From: CALBTQ01 sp036725605
GTDB lineage: Bacteria; Lernaellota; Lernaellaia; Lernaellales; Lernaellaceae
Assembly (NCBI GenBank): GCA_036725605.1
Contig: DAIMDW010000031.1
Location: forward strand, 1-64,000
Direction of reading: 5' to 3'
DNA length: 64,000 nucleotides
This document shows, piece after piece, positions 42,420-50,210 of this stretch. How positions within the stretch are numbered: position 1 is the first letter of the stretch; each line of letters opens with the position of its first letter. The notes below the pieces were generated by a model, which saw only the letters and a program-made list of their open reading frames with translations, was not told the origin of the DNA and ran no database searches. The position numbers were made by a program, and so were the translations under genes.

Positions 42420-43013
42420 CTAGGGCTCCACCAGGTGACCGGCATCCATCATCGCCGAGGCGATGTCGTACATGTTGCCCACGCGTCCGACCTTCAGGTC
42501 GTTCATGTGCCCCAGGTAATCCAGGCAGGTGCCGCAACTGATGATCTCGCAGCCCAGCGCTTCCAGTTCGCGGCAGTATTCGATCACCTGCGCATCGAAG
42601 CAGGGCAGCGTAACGCCCTCGTTGACGAACAGAATCTTCGCCGGTTTCGCGTCGACGTTCAGCAGCGTTTTGAAAAAAGCGCGGATCAGAATCGTCCCCA
42701 GATCGCCCGTGGCCGCGCCGAAGGTCGGGCGCGTGCACAAGACCACCGGCGGTTGTTTAAGCGCCGGCGCGTCCGTCGGTTCGGTGACGGGTGCGGCGTT
42801 CGGATCGGCTTCAATGACGATTTCCCACTCGCCGTCTTTTTCGGTTTCCTGAAAATGAAAGCCCTTCGTCGCGGCGAATTTGGCCAGGTTGTCGCGGGTG
42901 ACGCGCGAGTCGATGGTTACGCTCACCGCCGCTTCGCCCTCGTCGACCATCGCTTTTTTCACGCGCACGATCGGCTCGGGGCAGGCCAGGCCCTTCAAAT
43001 CCATTTTCTTCAT
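42420..43013 (-). CDS. yedF: Sulfurtransferase-like selenium metabolism protein YedF
   Basis: A 197-residue two-domain protein. The N-terminal TusA-like domain has DLKGLACPEPIVRVKKAM with the CPxP cysteine (Cys11). The C-terminal DsrE/F-like domain covers VVLCTRPTFGAATGDLGTILIRAFFKTL, KILFVNEGVTLPCFDAQVIEY and EIISCGTCLDYLG, the last with a Cys-x-x-Cys. This fusion is the described YedF family associated with selenium use. Its ATG overlaps the stop of the lipoprotein upstream (43010-43013), and the desulfurase follows directly. Confidence 0.92.
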   Translation of the reverse strand: MKKMDLKGLACPEPIVRVKKAMVDEGEAAVSVTIDSRVTRDNLAKFAATKGFHFQETEKDGEWEIVIEADPNAAPVTEPTDAPALKQPPVVLCTRPTFGAATGDLGTILIRAFFKTLLNVDAKPAKILFVNEGVTLPCFDAQVIEYCRELEALGCEIISCGTCLDYLGHMNDLKVGRVGNMYDIASAMMDAGHLVEP

Positions 43014-43549
43014 TGAGGATCCTTTACTTCAATGCCGGTATCCAATTCCAGGTAGTGCTCCAGCGGAATGTTCACGTTTTGCGGCATGCGTTGGGTGGTC
43101 ATGCCGATGACCTGCACCGGCACTTCCAGCAGCGCGTTTTTATGGCTCGTCGACTCGTCGGCCTTGTCGGTGTAGGTCACCTTGACGCCGAGCTTGATCA
43201 CGTTTTTCCCACGGGGCGCGTTGCGGTCGATGGAGCAGTTGATGATCATCGGAAACGACGGCGTCTTCATCTCGATCTTTTTTTCCAGGAACGTGAACCC
43301 GGGCATCGCCGGCGTAAACACCGTGACCGGCGACTCGCCGCTCAAATACACGTAGCGCGGATGATAGACCGTCAACTCGATCAGGATCCGATCGCCCGCC
43401 GCCACCTGCGGCAACCCGATGCCGCTGTCTTCCTCGGCCGCTTCGGGTTTGGGCTCCATCGCTTCCTCGCCGGCCACTTCCGCCTTCTTTTTGCAGGCCA
43501 CGGCGAAAAGCAACAAAATCGCCAGACAAACGATTAGATAGTTTCGCAT
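43010..43549 (-). CDS. Lipoprotein of unknown function in the selenium operon
   Basis: A 179-residue lipoprotein with lipobox LLFAVAC (Cys19), then a Lys then Glu-rich linker, and a beta-rich domain: VAAGDRILIELTVYHPRYVYL, TVFTPAMPGFTFLEKKIEMKTPSF, MIINCSIDRNAPRGKNVIKLGVKVTYTD. This resembles immunoglobulin-like domains of the DsbD-N or copper-chaperone type in layout, but no clear match is seen. ATG 43549 lies inside the last codons of the NUDIX gene (16-bp overlap), and the stop overlaps yedF by 4 bp. Confidence 0.75.
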   Translation of the reverse strand: MRNYLIVCLAILLLFAVACKKKAEVAGEEAMEPKPEAAEEDSGIGLPQVAAGDRILIELTVYHPRYVYLSGESPVTVFTPAMPGFTFLEKKIEMKTPSFPMIINCSIDRNAPRGKNVIKLGVKVTYTDKADESTSHKNALLEVPVQVIGMTTQRMPQNVNIPLEHYLELDTGIEVKDPQ

Positions 43550-44118
43550 TTCGTTTTCTTCTCCCCACAAGCCAACGTCAGGAACTGCCGGGTGATGCGC
43601 CCCGTCGCGCCCCAGATGATTTTATCGCGCCAATGGTAGTACGGCACAAGCGCCGACTTCCCTTCGTAATGGATTTCCGTCTCCTGGTAAATCCCCGGGT
43701 CCGCCAATTCCGCGATCGGCGCCAGGAAAAGCTCCGCGATCTCCGCCTCGCTCAGAATGAAATTATACGGATACGGCACGGCGCCGACAAACGGCGAAAC
43801 CACGTAGCGCGTCGGCGTCCAGATGTCGTCCAAGCGGCCGATCAAGCGCACGTCTTGCGGCGGCACGCCGATTTCCTCGTGCGTTTCGCGCAGGGCGCAC
43901 TCGGCCAGCGTTTCGCCTTCGTCCAGCCGCCCGCCGGGGAAGCTGATCTGTCCTTTGTGATGCTCCACGCTCTCGGTGCGTTGCGTGAACAGCAGGTGCG
44001 CGCGCCCCTCGTGATGCACCACCGGCACCAGCACCGCCGACGGCTTGAAGCCGTCGATGTCCAGCCGGTGCGGCCGATGCCCGTCGAGTGTCGCTTGCAG
44101 TTGCGTCAAATCCAGCAT
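43534..44118 (-). CDS. NUDIX hydrolase, CoA-pyrophosphatase-like
   Basis: A 194-residue enzyme. The full Nudix box G-x5-E-x7-REUxEExGU is present (GRLDEGETLAECALRETHEE then IGV), preceded by LLFTQRTESVEHHKGQISFP, the UPF0035/CoA pyrophosphatase motif LLTxR-x6-HxGQxxFPGG. It should cleave CoA or related NUDP-X compounds to remove oxidised or unwanted forms. AAAGGAA precedes ATG 44118. It is the first of a run of overlapping minus-strand genes ending with selB, and lies 42 bp after lipoprotein C1. Confidence 0.92.
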   Translation of the reverse strand: MLDLTQLQATLDGHRPHRLDIDGFKPSAVLVPVVHHEGRAHLLFTQRTESVEHHKGQISFPGGRLDEGETLAECALRETHEEIGVPPQDVRLIGRLDDIWTPTRYVVSPFVGAVPYPYNFILSEAEIAELFLAPIAELADPGIYQETEIHYEGKSALVPYYHWRDKIIWGATGRITRQFLTLACGEKKTKCETI

Positions 44119-44160
44119 TGGTCCGATCGTTCCTTTCGCGGCGGCTTCACGGCCCCGCGC

Positions 44161-44790
44161 TTATTCGTTTTCCCCGCCGTCGACCGGCAGCGCCTCTTCG
44201 GTGTCGGCGGGATCCGGCGCGACCTCGTCCTCGTGCAGAATCTCCTCCGGCGTGGTCGGCGTCTCGTCCTCCACCAGCCAGAACACCACGCGCGCCGCCG
44301 GCCGCCCGTCCACCTGAATTTCCACCGTGTGCAACCCCAGCGCGTCGCCTTCGCTCATCGTCCAGTTCGCGCGGGCGATCCAGTCGTCGCGCACCTTGAG
44401 GTCGTTGGGCACCGTGGCGATGCGCCGGTCCGAACTGACCAGGTGCCGCCGTTCCAACTCGCCCCAATCCTGTGGCGGCACGGGCGCCGCGAAGCGTTCG
44501 ATGATCCGCACGTATTTGCGATGCGGCTCCTTGAGCTTCATCCGCCAACCGAATTGCCGCCCCGGCCGGAAGGGGATTTTCCGCGTTTCGATCCAGTTGG
44601 ACACGTACGGCTCGTCTTCCCAGTAACCGACCAGCACGACCTCGACGAAATCGGCGATCATCGGCGCGGGCACGCTGGGCGCCGGCGTGGCGGTCGTTTC
44701 TTCCGTCTCGGTTTTCTTCACGGAAGAAAGGCAGGACGTCAGCGTCGCCGCCAGCAGCAAGATCAACAACCATTGGAAACCGCGGTTCAT
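44161..44790 (-). CDS. Family C lipoprotein (C1)
   Basis: A 209-residue lipoprotein (lipobox TLTSC, Cys20), then a Thr/Pro-rich linker. The mature domain is clearly paralogous to C2 (49495-50130): shared landmarks are GYW, an IETRKIPF versus VETNHIPF segment, FGWRMKLK versus FGWSLKLK, the PAPV/P..W linker, SSDRR versus SNDRR, and HTVEIQVDGRPAARVVFWL versus HVTEVEIDGELAARFVFWV. The pattern suggests a beta-sandwich with an Ig-like end. A Glu/Asp/Pro-rich tail follows. The family is not one I recognise. It is separated from A1 by the plus-strand metallophosphoesterase gene and repeats; the NUDIX gene follows by 42 bp. Confidence 0.75.
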   Translation of the reverse strand: MNRGFQWLLILLLAATLTSCLSSVKKTETEETTATPAPSVPAPMIADFVEVVLVGYWEDEPYVSNWIETRKIPFRPGRQFGWRMKLKEPHRKYVRIIERFAAPVPPQDWGELERRHLVSSDRRIATVPNDLKVRDDWIARANWTMSEGDALGLHTVEIQVDGRPAARVVFWLVEDETPTTPEEILHEDEVAPDPADTEEALPVDGGENE

Positions 44791-44942
44791 TCGCCTCCGT
44801 CCTTTGCGCGTCGGACCGTTACCATAACACAGTCCGGGCCGTGTTTCAGCCGCTGGACACTCCTTCTTCTCGTTTTTTGACTCCCGTGCTAAACTAATGT
44901 GTTCCGAACAATCGCCCCTGGGGCGCATGAAGGATGAACTTG

Positions 44943-46220
44943 ATGAAACGCACGCGAAACTGGTTGTTGCTTCTGGCCGTGATGATGCTTCTTCTTTCGC
45001 CGTTGGCCTGCGGCGACGATGACGACGACAACGACGACAACGACGACAACGACGATACCGACGACGACAACGACGACGATGCCGACGACGATACGCTCGA
45101 CGACGACACGCTCGACGACGACACGCTCGTCGACGACGACACGCTCGACGACGATACGCTCGACGACGACACCGGCGACGACGACACGTCGACGGTTTGT
45201 TGCGCGTCCATCACCCGCCAGCCCTACCTGCAGCACGTGACGCAAACGTCCATCCGCATCATGTGGTTCAGCCGCAACGAGGGCGATACGAAGGTTGAGT
45301 GGGGTCCGACCGAGGACCTGGGGCAAGAGGTCTACATCAACGAACGCACCCATCATCACCTGGCGGAAATCACCGGGCTCGAACCGGAAACGACCTATTA
45401 CTACCGGGCGGTCACCTGCGACAATCCGTCGGCCGTGAGCACCTTCACCACCGCGCCGCTGGTCGATACGCCCTTCAGCTACGCCGTGTACGGCGACAAC
45501 CGCACCTTCCCGGAAGACCACCGGGCCGTGGCCGAACAGATGCTGGTCGCCGCGCCGGACATCATTCTCAACGTCGGCGACATCATCACCCACGGCTGGA
45601 CCTTCAGCCAGTTCGACACCGAATTTTTCGAGCCGCTGGTCGATCTGATCGATCACACGCCGATCTACATCAGCATCGGCAACCACGAGGGCGAGGCACC
45701 CTATTACTACCGCTCCTTCTCGTACCCCGGCAGCAATTCGAAGTTCTCGTTCACCTACGGCAACACGTTTTTCATCGCCTTCAACTCGAACCGGCCCCAT
45801 TTCCCGGGATCTCCGCAATTCATCTGGCTGCAAGAACAGCTAGCCTCCGATGAAGCGCTCGACGCCGAATTCATCATCGTCTTTTGCCATCATCCCGCTT
45901 ACAGCGAGGGGTGGGAAGGATACGAGGGCAACGTCGAAATGCGCGACACGCTCATTCCGCTGTTCGAGGCCAACGGCGTCGACGTGTTCTTTGCCGGCCA
46001 CACGCACGATTACGAGCGCGGTCACCTCAACGGCATGACCCATTACATCACCGGTGGGGGTGGGGGCGCACTGGACACCCAGGCGCGCGACTTCGAACAC
46101 ATCGTGTTTTATCGCTCCGCCTATCACTTCATCAACGTGACGGTCGCGGGCAGCACCATGACCCTGGATGCCATCGATATAGACGGCGAACTGTTCGACA
46201 CCTACACCATCGTTCACTAA
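44943..46220 (+). CDS. Purple acid phosphatase-like metallophosphoesterase lipoprotein with Asp-rich linker
   Basis: A 425-residue lipoprotein: lipobox SPLAC (Cys23), then about 60 residues of almost pure Asp with repeated LDDDT units. An Fn3-like N-terminal domain (ITRQPYLQHVTQTSIRIMWF; GLEPETTYYYRA) is followed by a calcineurin-type core: YAVYGDNRT, ILNVGDIITHG, SIGNHEGE, FCHHPAYS and FAGHTHDYERGH. The layout (Fn3 plus metallophosphatase) is that of purple acid phosphatases. It is the only plus-strand gene between 38.4 and 60.6 kb. ATG 44943 is preferred to 44934 because AAGGA lies 8 bp upstream. The Asp-rich linker links it to the beta-helix lipoproteins. Confidence 0.88.
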   Translation: MKRTRNWLLLLAVMMLLLSPLACGDDDDDNDDNDDNDDTDDDNDDDADDDTLDDDTLDDDTLVDDDTLDDDTLDDDTGDDDTSTVCCASITRQPYLQHVTQTSIRIMWFSRNEGDTKVEWGPTEDLGQEVYINERTHHHLAEITGLEPETTYYYRAVTCDNPSAVSTFTTAPLVDTPFSYAVYGDNRTFPEDHRAVAEQMLVAAPDIILNVGDIITHGWTFSQFDTEFFEPLVDLIDHTPIYISIGNHEGEAPYYYRSFSYPGSNSKFSFTYGNTFFIAFNSNRPHFPGSPQFIWLQEQLASDEALDAEFIIVFCHHPAYSEGWEGYEGNVEMRDTLIPLFEANGVDVFFAGHTHDYERGHLNGMTHYITGGGGGALDTQARDFEHIVFYRSAYHFINVTVAGSTMTLDAIDIDGELFDTYTIVH

Positions 46221-46259
46221 ATACAGCTAAGGCGGAAAATCCGGGACGCGCCCAAACCG

Positions 46260-46593
46260 CTGAAAGGGGTGCAGGTAAGATTCCTCCGCCCCTCCGGGGC
46301 TTGTCGTTTCTGGGCAGGTCGCGATTTCCAGGGCTTCGCCCTTCGCTACTGACCGTCCGCCCCTGCGGGGCTTTGGCGGTCCGGGCAGGTCAATGCGGAT
46401 GTTGGAAAGGCAAGCCGATCTCCCTTCTCCCCGGCGGGGTGGCACTGTTTTGCGAGCGCAAGAAATGCGCGAGCATAACAGTGGATAAGAAAACGCTGGT
46501 ACACTCGGCAGGTTCGGTGGCAGGCTCGGTGGCACTGATACACGAGCGAGCGAAGCGAGCGAGTTTATCAGTGTTTTTACAAGCCGATAATTA
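46260..46593. repeat. Dispersed repeat mosaic with degenerate paired-hairpin element (copy 3)
   Basis: Part of the 667-bp gap 46221-46887, which holds no gene. Positions 46260-46413 match 6413-6567. They are followed by two stem-loops of the CACTGATA/TATCAGTG type: 46441-46483 (CACTGTT...AACAGTG arms) and 46529-46573 (CACTGATA 46533-46540, TATCAGTG 46566-46573), each led by GGTGGCACTG. A CCCTCTCC-type unit follows at 46659-46705 and GGGATGAGGGCG pieces at 46759-46770 and 46867-46878. Confidence 0.8.
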
Positions 46594-46796
46594 AGTATGG
46601 TGTCCCTTAATTACCTTAATTACAGAAAACACTGGATACAAATAACTCGTAGGGGCAACCCCTCACCCCGGGCTGACGCCCGACCCTCTCCCAAAGGGCG
46701 AGGGTAAGAAACGGAAAATCACGGGACACGCAACGAGTGCATGCCCCGGAGTTTTCGGGGGATGAGGGCGCACCAATTCGGAAGTCAGGAAAGTAG

Positions 46797-46838
46797 AAAA
46801 ACCGGGACGCGCCCTTGTGCGGCGTGTCTCGGTTTTTT
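46797..46838. terminator. Bidirectional terminator after lipoprotein A1
   Basis: AAAAACCGGGACGCGC (46797-46812) pairs with GCGTGTCTCGGTTTTT (46822-46837) with only G-U differences, giving a long stem with A- and T-tracts on its two sides. It lies 50 bp past the A1 stop on the minus strand. Confidence 0.75.
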
Positions 46839-46887
46839 AAACACGATTTTGGATCGGGCGTCGCCCGGGATGAGGGCGAAAAATCGA

Positions 46888-48111
46888 TTAAGGCTTCAAC
46901 ACGATCGGCGCGCCGCCCGCCAGATCCTTGGCGTGCACCGACGCCTGTGCGGTGCGTCCGTCGGCGAACGTCACCAGCACGACCATCGACACGCGTTCCG
47001 GATCGCCCGCCACCTTCGTTGCGTCGTTGTAAAGCTTGGGCGGATAGAACGTAGCCGAGCGTCCGTCGGCGGCCACCTGCAGCAGGTGCGCCACGTCCTT
47101 GGCCGCAAACGGCTTGCGGTTGCGCGTGCCGAAGCCCAGCGTTATCTCTTCGTCGACCTCGAGCGCCTCCAACCACTCCTGGTAATTGGAGATCGTCTCG
47201 GGCATCAACATCCAATCCGACAAACGCAGGAACGAGTTCAGCGACGTCGTTTCATCCGTGTAGACGGGCAGGTAATTGAGATCGATTTTCCCGTTGCCGT
47301 GCACGCGGGCGTGCAGCACGGGGTAAAACCGTCCGTTCATCAGGTCGGCGAAACGGCCCTGGTCGGTCAGCGTCGCGGTCGGGGCGTCGAGGGTCGGCAG
47401 CGGGTCGGTGGATTTTTTCACGCCGGTGATTTCGTCGCGCCGGGGGAACGTGTTGCTGATGAAGGCACGGAACGGCTTGGCCAGATCGTTGCCTTTGACC
47501 GACCATTTACGAAACACCCAGTCGACTTGCGCCTGCGGCTCGACGGCGTTCAGTTCGCCGGGCAGGAAAACCTTCAAGGTGAACTGCTTGCTGTCCTCGC
47601 CGAGGAAACTGGGCAATTCCTCGTCGCTTTCCTCCGGCGCGCTGAACAACTCGTTGAAGTGCAGCAGCTTGTCCATGTCCAGCGCGTCGGCTTCCACGGT
47701 CACGTCGTAACCCTTGAGTTTGCGGCAGAAGAACGTCCGTCGCTCCTTGATCGTCGCGCGCAGCCCCAGCAACGACAGGTAATCGCTCAACGCCCGGTGA
47801 TTGTCGAACAAGAACTCGCGTACCAGCACCACCCGGTCTCCGCCGAAAAACGACTCGCGGCTGGTGGCGTGCATGTCGCCGATCATCACCGCGTCCCGAT
47901 GCGCGATGTTCTGCATTATCTCCAGCGCCTGTTTCTGTTCGAGGCCCATTTTGTTCAATTGCAGCTCGAAGGCCTTTTTCGGCACGACGATGTAGTGGCT
48001 GACGTACGCTTGGCCGGCGTCGTTGAACTGGATGTCCACGTACACCTCGTAGCAGCCGGAAAGCATGAACAACGCCAGCAACGCGAAAACGATTTGCACC
48101 GATTTTTTCAT
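46888..48111 (-). CDS. Family A lipoprotein (A1)
   Basis: A 407-residue lipoprotein (lipobox MLSGC, Cys20; then YEVYVDIQFND). It is paralogous to A2 over its whole length: matching landmarks include the CYEV start, ALSDYLSLLGL versus ALSAYLALLGL, RTFFCRKLKGYDVTVEA versus KTLFCKRTKGFDFTLHA, NGRFYPVLHARVHGNGKIDL versus GGRFIPVLHARLDKKGRVDL, and VTFADGRTAQASVHAKDL versus VTFADGRETQHIVRAKEL. Mixed strands and helices; no known motif recognised. GGAGGA precedes ATG 48111 by 8 bp, and the B1 stop TAG overlaps this site, an arrangement repeated at the B2-A2 junction. Last gene before the repeat-rich gap and terminator. Confidence 0.75.
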   Translation of the reverse strand: MKKSVQIVFALLALFMLSGCYEVYVDIQFNDAGQAYVSHYIVVPKKAFELQLNKMGLEQKQALEIMQNIAHRDAVMIGDMHATSRESFFGGDRVVLVREFLFDNHRALSDYLSLLGLRATIKERRTFFCRKLKGYDVTVEADALDMDKLLHFNELFSAPEESDEELPSFLGEDSKQFTLKVFLPGELNAVEPQAQVDWVFRKWSVKGNDLAKPFRAFISNTFPRRDEITGVKKSTDPLPTLDAPTATLTDQGRFADLMNGRFYPVLHARVHGNGKIDLNYLPVYTDETTSLNSFLRLSDWMLMPETISNYQEWLEALEVDEEITLGFGTRNRKPFAAKDVAHLLQVAADGRSATFYPPKLYNDATKVAGDPERVSMVVLVTFADGRTAQASVHAKDLAGGAPIVLKP

Positions 48112-48123
48112 CGTTGTTTCCTC

Positions 48124-49449
48124 CTACTCGGCCTGGGTGCGCACGATGAACGAACTGTCGGCAGCCAGCATGCCGGCCGACACGTCCAGTTGCACGGTGT
48201 TGCCGTCCAGTCGCTTTCCGTTCGAGCCGACGATCGGCCGCGCGCTGTGGACGATCAACCGCCCGAGTTGCGGTTCGGGCGTTATGCTCAAAACCGGATT
48301 GCCTTGTTGCAGCCAATACACCAGCCGGAAACGATACACCCAGTGATCGTTGTCGCGCCGCAAGCGGACGTTGTCCTCCAGCGAATACAGCGGAATCGGA
48401 TTGCGCGTGGTGCGCCGCACCTCGACGCCCGCCCGCCCGTCGGGGCCGGTGACGGATTTGACCTCGATGGCGTAGTTGTTTTTCAGATCGGGCAGCAGGT
48501 TCAGCAAGAGCAGATCGCGCTCGGCGAGGTACTGCGCCGATTCGCCGTAGTAGGTGCGCACCGCGGTGAGCATCATCTTTTCCGTGTCGACCAGGTCGAC
48601 GTGCAGTTCGAACTGCGAATCGACGGTCGCCTGCGCCACGGCCCTTTGCAGTTCCCGCTTCTCACGGAGTTTTTTCAGGATCTCCAAAATTTTCGCGAAC
48701 TGCGGCGACGGCTCGGGGATCATCTCCCGGCGCTTGGCCGCCAGTTCCTCCGCGCTCAGCGGCGCGCCGACGAACCGCGCGGTGAAGTTGCCCTTGGCCA
48801 ACAGCGTCAGCGGACCGGTGAACACCACCGCGCCGTCGTCCAGCCGGCTCAACTCCACATTCTCGTACGGGTCGGCGTAATTGGTTGCCGGCGACGGACG
48901 CGGTCCGCGCATGAACAACTGCATTTTAAGTTCGCCGCCATTTTCTTCCAATTGTTGGTTGAATTCCGGATTGTCCTGCATCTCTTCCAGCAGGTCGGGA
49001 GAGTCGGTTTTCAGGTTGACCGACCAGGTGATCTCGCCGTTGGCCGCCGGCGCCGATTCGTTCATCGACAGTTGAATGTATCCCTGATCGCCGGCGTACG
49101 CGTTCCAGGTCTCCAGCGAGTCGAAGGAGTAGAAGACGTTCACCCGCAATCCCTCGTCGGTGAGATAGAAGCCGAAGTCGATCAGCTCGATGCCCTCCGG
49201 CAAGTCGCTCACTAGGTCGTCCATCTCGCCCGCGGAAGAGTTGTTTTCCATGTATTCGATGAACATCTCGTTGATGTCCTGCTGTCCCCGCTGGGCCAGG
49301 AGCATCGCCAGTTCGTCCGATACGATATTGATCGAAAAGCCGTAGGTCCCCGAACCGTCCGGCAACAGGTTGACGTGTACTTCCAGGGTGATGCAGCCGG
49401 TCAGCGCGAAGGCGATGACCACGGCCAGCATGACGCGAACGATACGCAT
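48124..49449 (-). CDS. Family B lipoprotein (B1)
   Basis: A 441-residue lipoprotein (lipobox ALTGC, Cys19). Landmarks shared with B2: VNLLPDGSGTYGFSI versus VRLLPDGSGTYFEAV just after the lipid site, ETWNAYAGDQGYIQLSM versus QAWNAFAGSSRYPQFSL, RREMIPEPSPQFAKIL versus RREILAPEPTPEYKKIL, the LRRDNDHWVYRF versus VRRDNDELVYSF region, and a C-terminal half rich in strands. The start resembles LppM/DUF3153-type lipoproteins in its DGSG turn, but this is a weak, by-eye likeness. ATG 49449 follows GGGAGG. Gap to A1 is 12 bp. Confidence 0.75.
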   Translation of the reverse strand: MRIVRVMLAVVIAFALTGCITLEVHVNLLPDGSGTYGFSINIVSDELAMLLAQRGQQDINEMFIEYMENNSSAGEMDDLVSDLPEGIELIDFGFYLTDEGLRVNVFYSFDSLETWNAYAGDQGYIQLSMNESAPAANGEITWSVNLKTDSPDLLEEMQDNPEFNQQLEENGGELKMQLFMRGPRPSPATNYADPYENVELSRLDDGAVVFTGPLTLLAKGNFTARFVGAPLSAEELAAKRREMIPEPSPQFAKILEILKKLREKRELQRAVAQATVDSQFELHVDLVDTEKMMLTAVRTYYGESAQYLAERDLLLLNLLPDLKNNYAIEVKSVTGPDGRAGVEVRRTTRNPIPLYSLEDNVRLRRDNDHWVYRFRLVYWLQQGNPVLSITPEPQLGRLIVHSARPIVGSNGKRLDGNTVQLDVSAGMLAADSSFIVRTQAE

Positions 49450-49494
49450 GAGTCCTCCCTTGTTTCTCTCGCGTGGGCGCGTTCCTATTTCCAC

Positions 49495-50130
49495 TTACCG
49501 GTTGGCGAGCACCGTGAGTTCGCTTTCGGCGGCGGCCAGCTTGCCGGGCCGTTTTTTCTTTTTCGGCCCGTCATCCAATTCGGCGGGGCATTCGTCGTTG
49601 GGATCGACCCAGAACACGAAGCGCGCCGCCAGTTCGCCGTCGATTTCCACTTCCGTCACGTGCGGGCCGGGCGCGTCGCCATCGGACAATCGCCAGACCA
49701 CGAAGCCGATCCAGCGGCCGTCGCCGGTCACTTCGCGCTCGGTCGTGACGGAGCGCCGGTCGTTGCTGAGCCGGTCGGATCCTTCCGCCGCTCCCCACGT
49801 GGCCGGCGGGGCGGGCAGGGTGAAGCGCTCGGTCACCTTGGCGTCGGCCGCGACCGGATGCTTGAGTTTGAGGCTCCAACCGAAGGCCCGGTTGGCGCAG
49901 AAGGGAATGTGGTTGGTTTCCACGAACTGGTTCTGACGCTGCTTGGCGTGCCAATAGCCGAAGTGCGCCTCCTCGACGATCGAGCCCACCCGCGGCCGGG
50001 CCGTTTGGGCGGCGTCGAGACCGTCCGGATCGTACGTCAGCGCCGGCGTGCGCGGGCGCATTGTCTGACACGACACCAACCACACGATCGCCAACGACAA
50101 CAAGACGATCCATAACGTTCGCCGGTTCAT
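49495..50130 (-). CDS. Family C lipoprotein (C2)
   Basis: A 211-residue lipoprotein (lipobox WLVSC, Cys21), paralogous to C1 (see there for shared landmarks). After the anchor there is a 35-residue linker and then the conserved domain from AHFGYWHAKQ to AARFVFWVDPNDE, ending in a Lys-rich then mixed tail (DGPKKKKRPGK). ATG 50130 is chosen because GGGGAGAGG lies 5 bp upstream; a GTG at 50136 lies inside that site. It starts the second cassette in transcription order C2-B1-A1, or ends the first as B2-A2-C2. An extended -10 (TGCTATTTT, 50175-50167 minus) lies 36 bp upstream. Confidence 0.75.
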   Translation of the reverse strand: MNRRTLWIVLLSLAIVWLVSCQTMRPRTPALTYDPDGLDAAQTARPRVGSIVEEAHFGYWHAKQRQNQFVETNHIPFCANRAFGWSLKLKHPVAADAKVTERFTLPAPPATWGAAEGSDRLSNDRRSVTTEREVTGDGRWIGFVVWRLSDGDAPGPHVTEVEIDGELAARFVFWVDPNDECPAELDDGPKKKKRPGKLAAAESELTVLANR

Positions 50131-50166
50131 AAACACCTCTCCCCTGTCGGATTATTTAACAATGAT

Positions 50167-50175
50167 AAAATAGCA
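50167..50175 (-). promoter_or_regulatory. Extended -10 element upstream of C2
   Basis: TGC-TATTTT on the minus strand (50175-50167), in the 80-bp A2-C2 gap and 36 bp before ATG 50130. It suggests C2-B1-A1 can be transcribed on their own. Confidence 0.4.
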
Positions 50176-50210
50176 CATACGGCCCGGCGGCGAAAAGGGT
50201 AAATAAATTT

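Noticed and set aside
45010..45190. GAC/GAT tandem tract, also at 55740-55870, 57340-57530, 58960-59100 and 60390-60560, considered as a CRISPR or microsatellite feature
   Set aside because: These tracts code for Asp-rich linkers directly after lipoboxes; there are no spacers or unit repeats of CRISPR length.
46594..46740. Short frames between the repeats and lipoprotein A1
   Set aside because: They consist of translated repeat units (for example Leu/Pro/Arg-rich strings) with no start signals.
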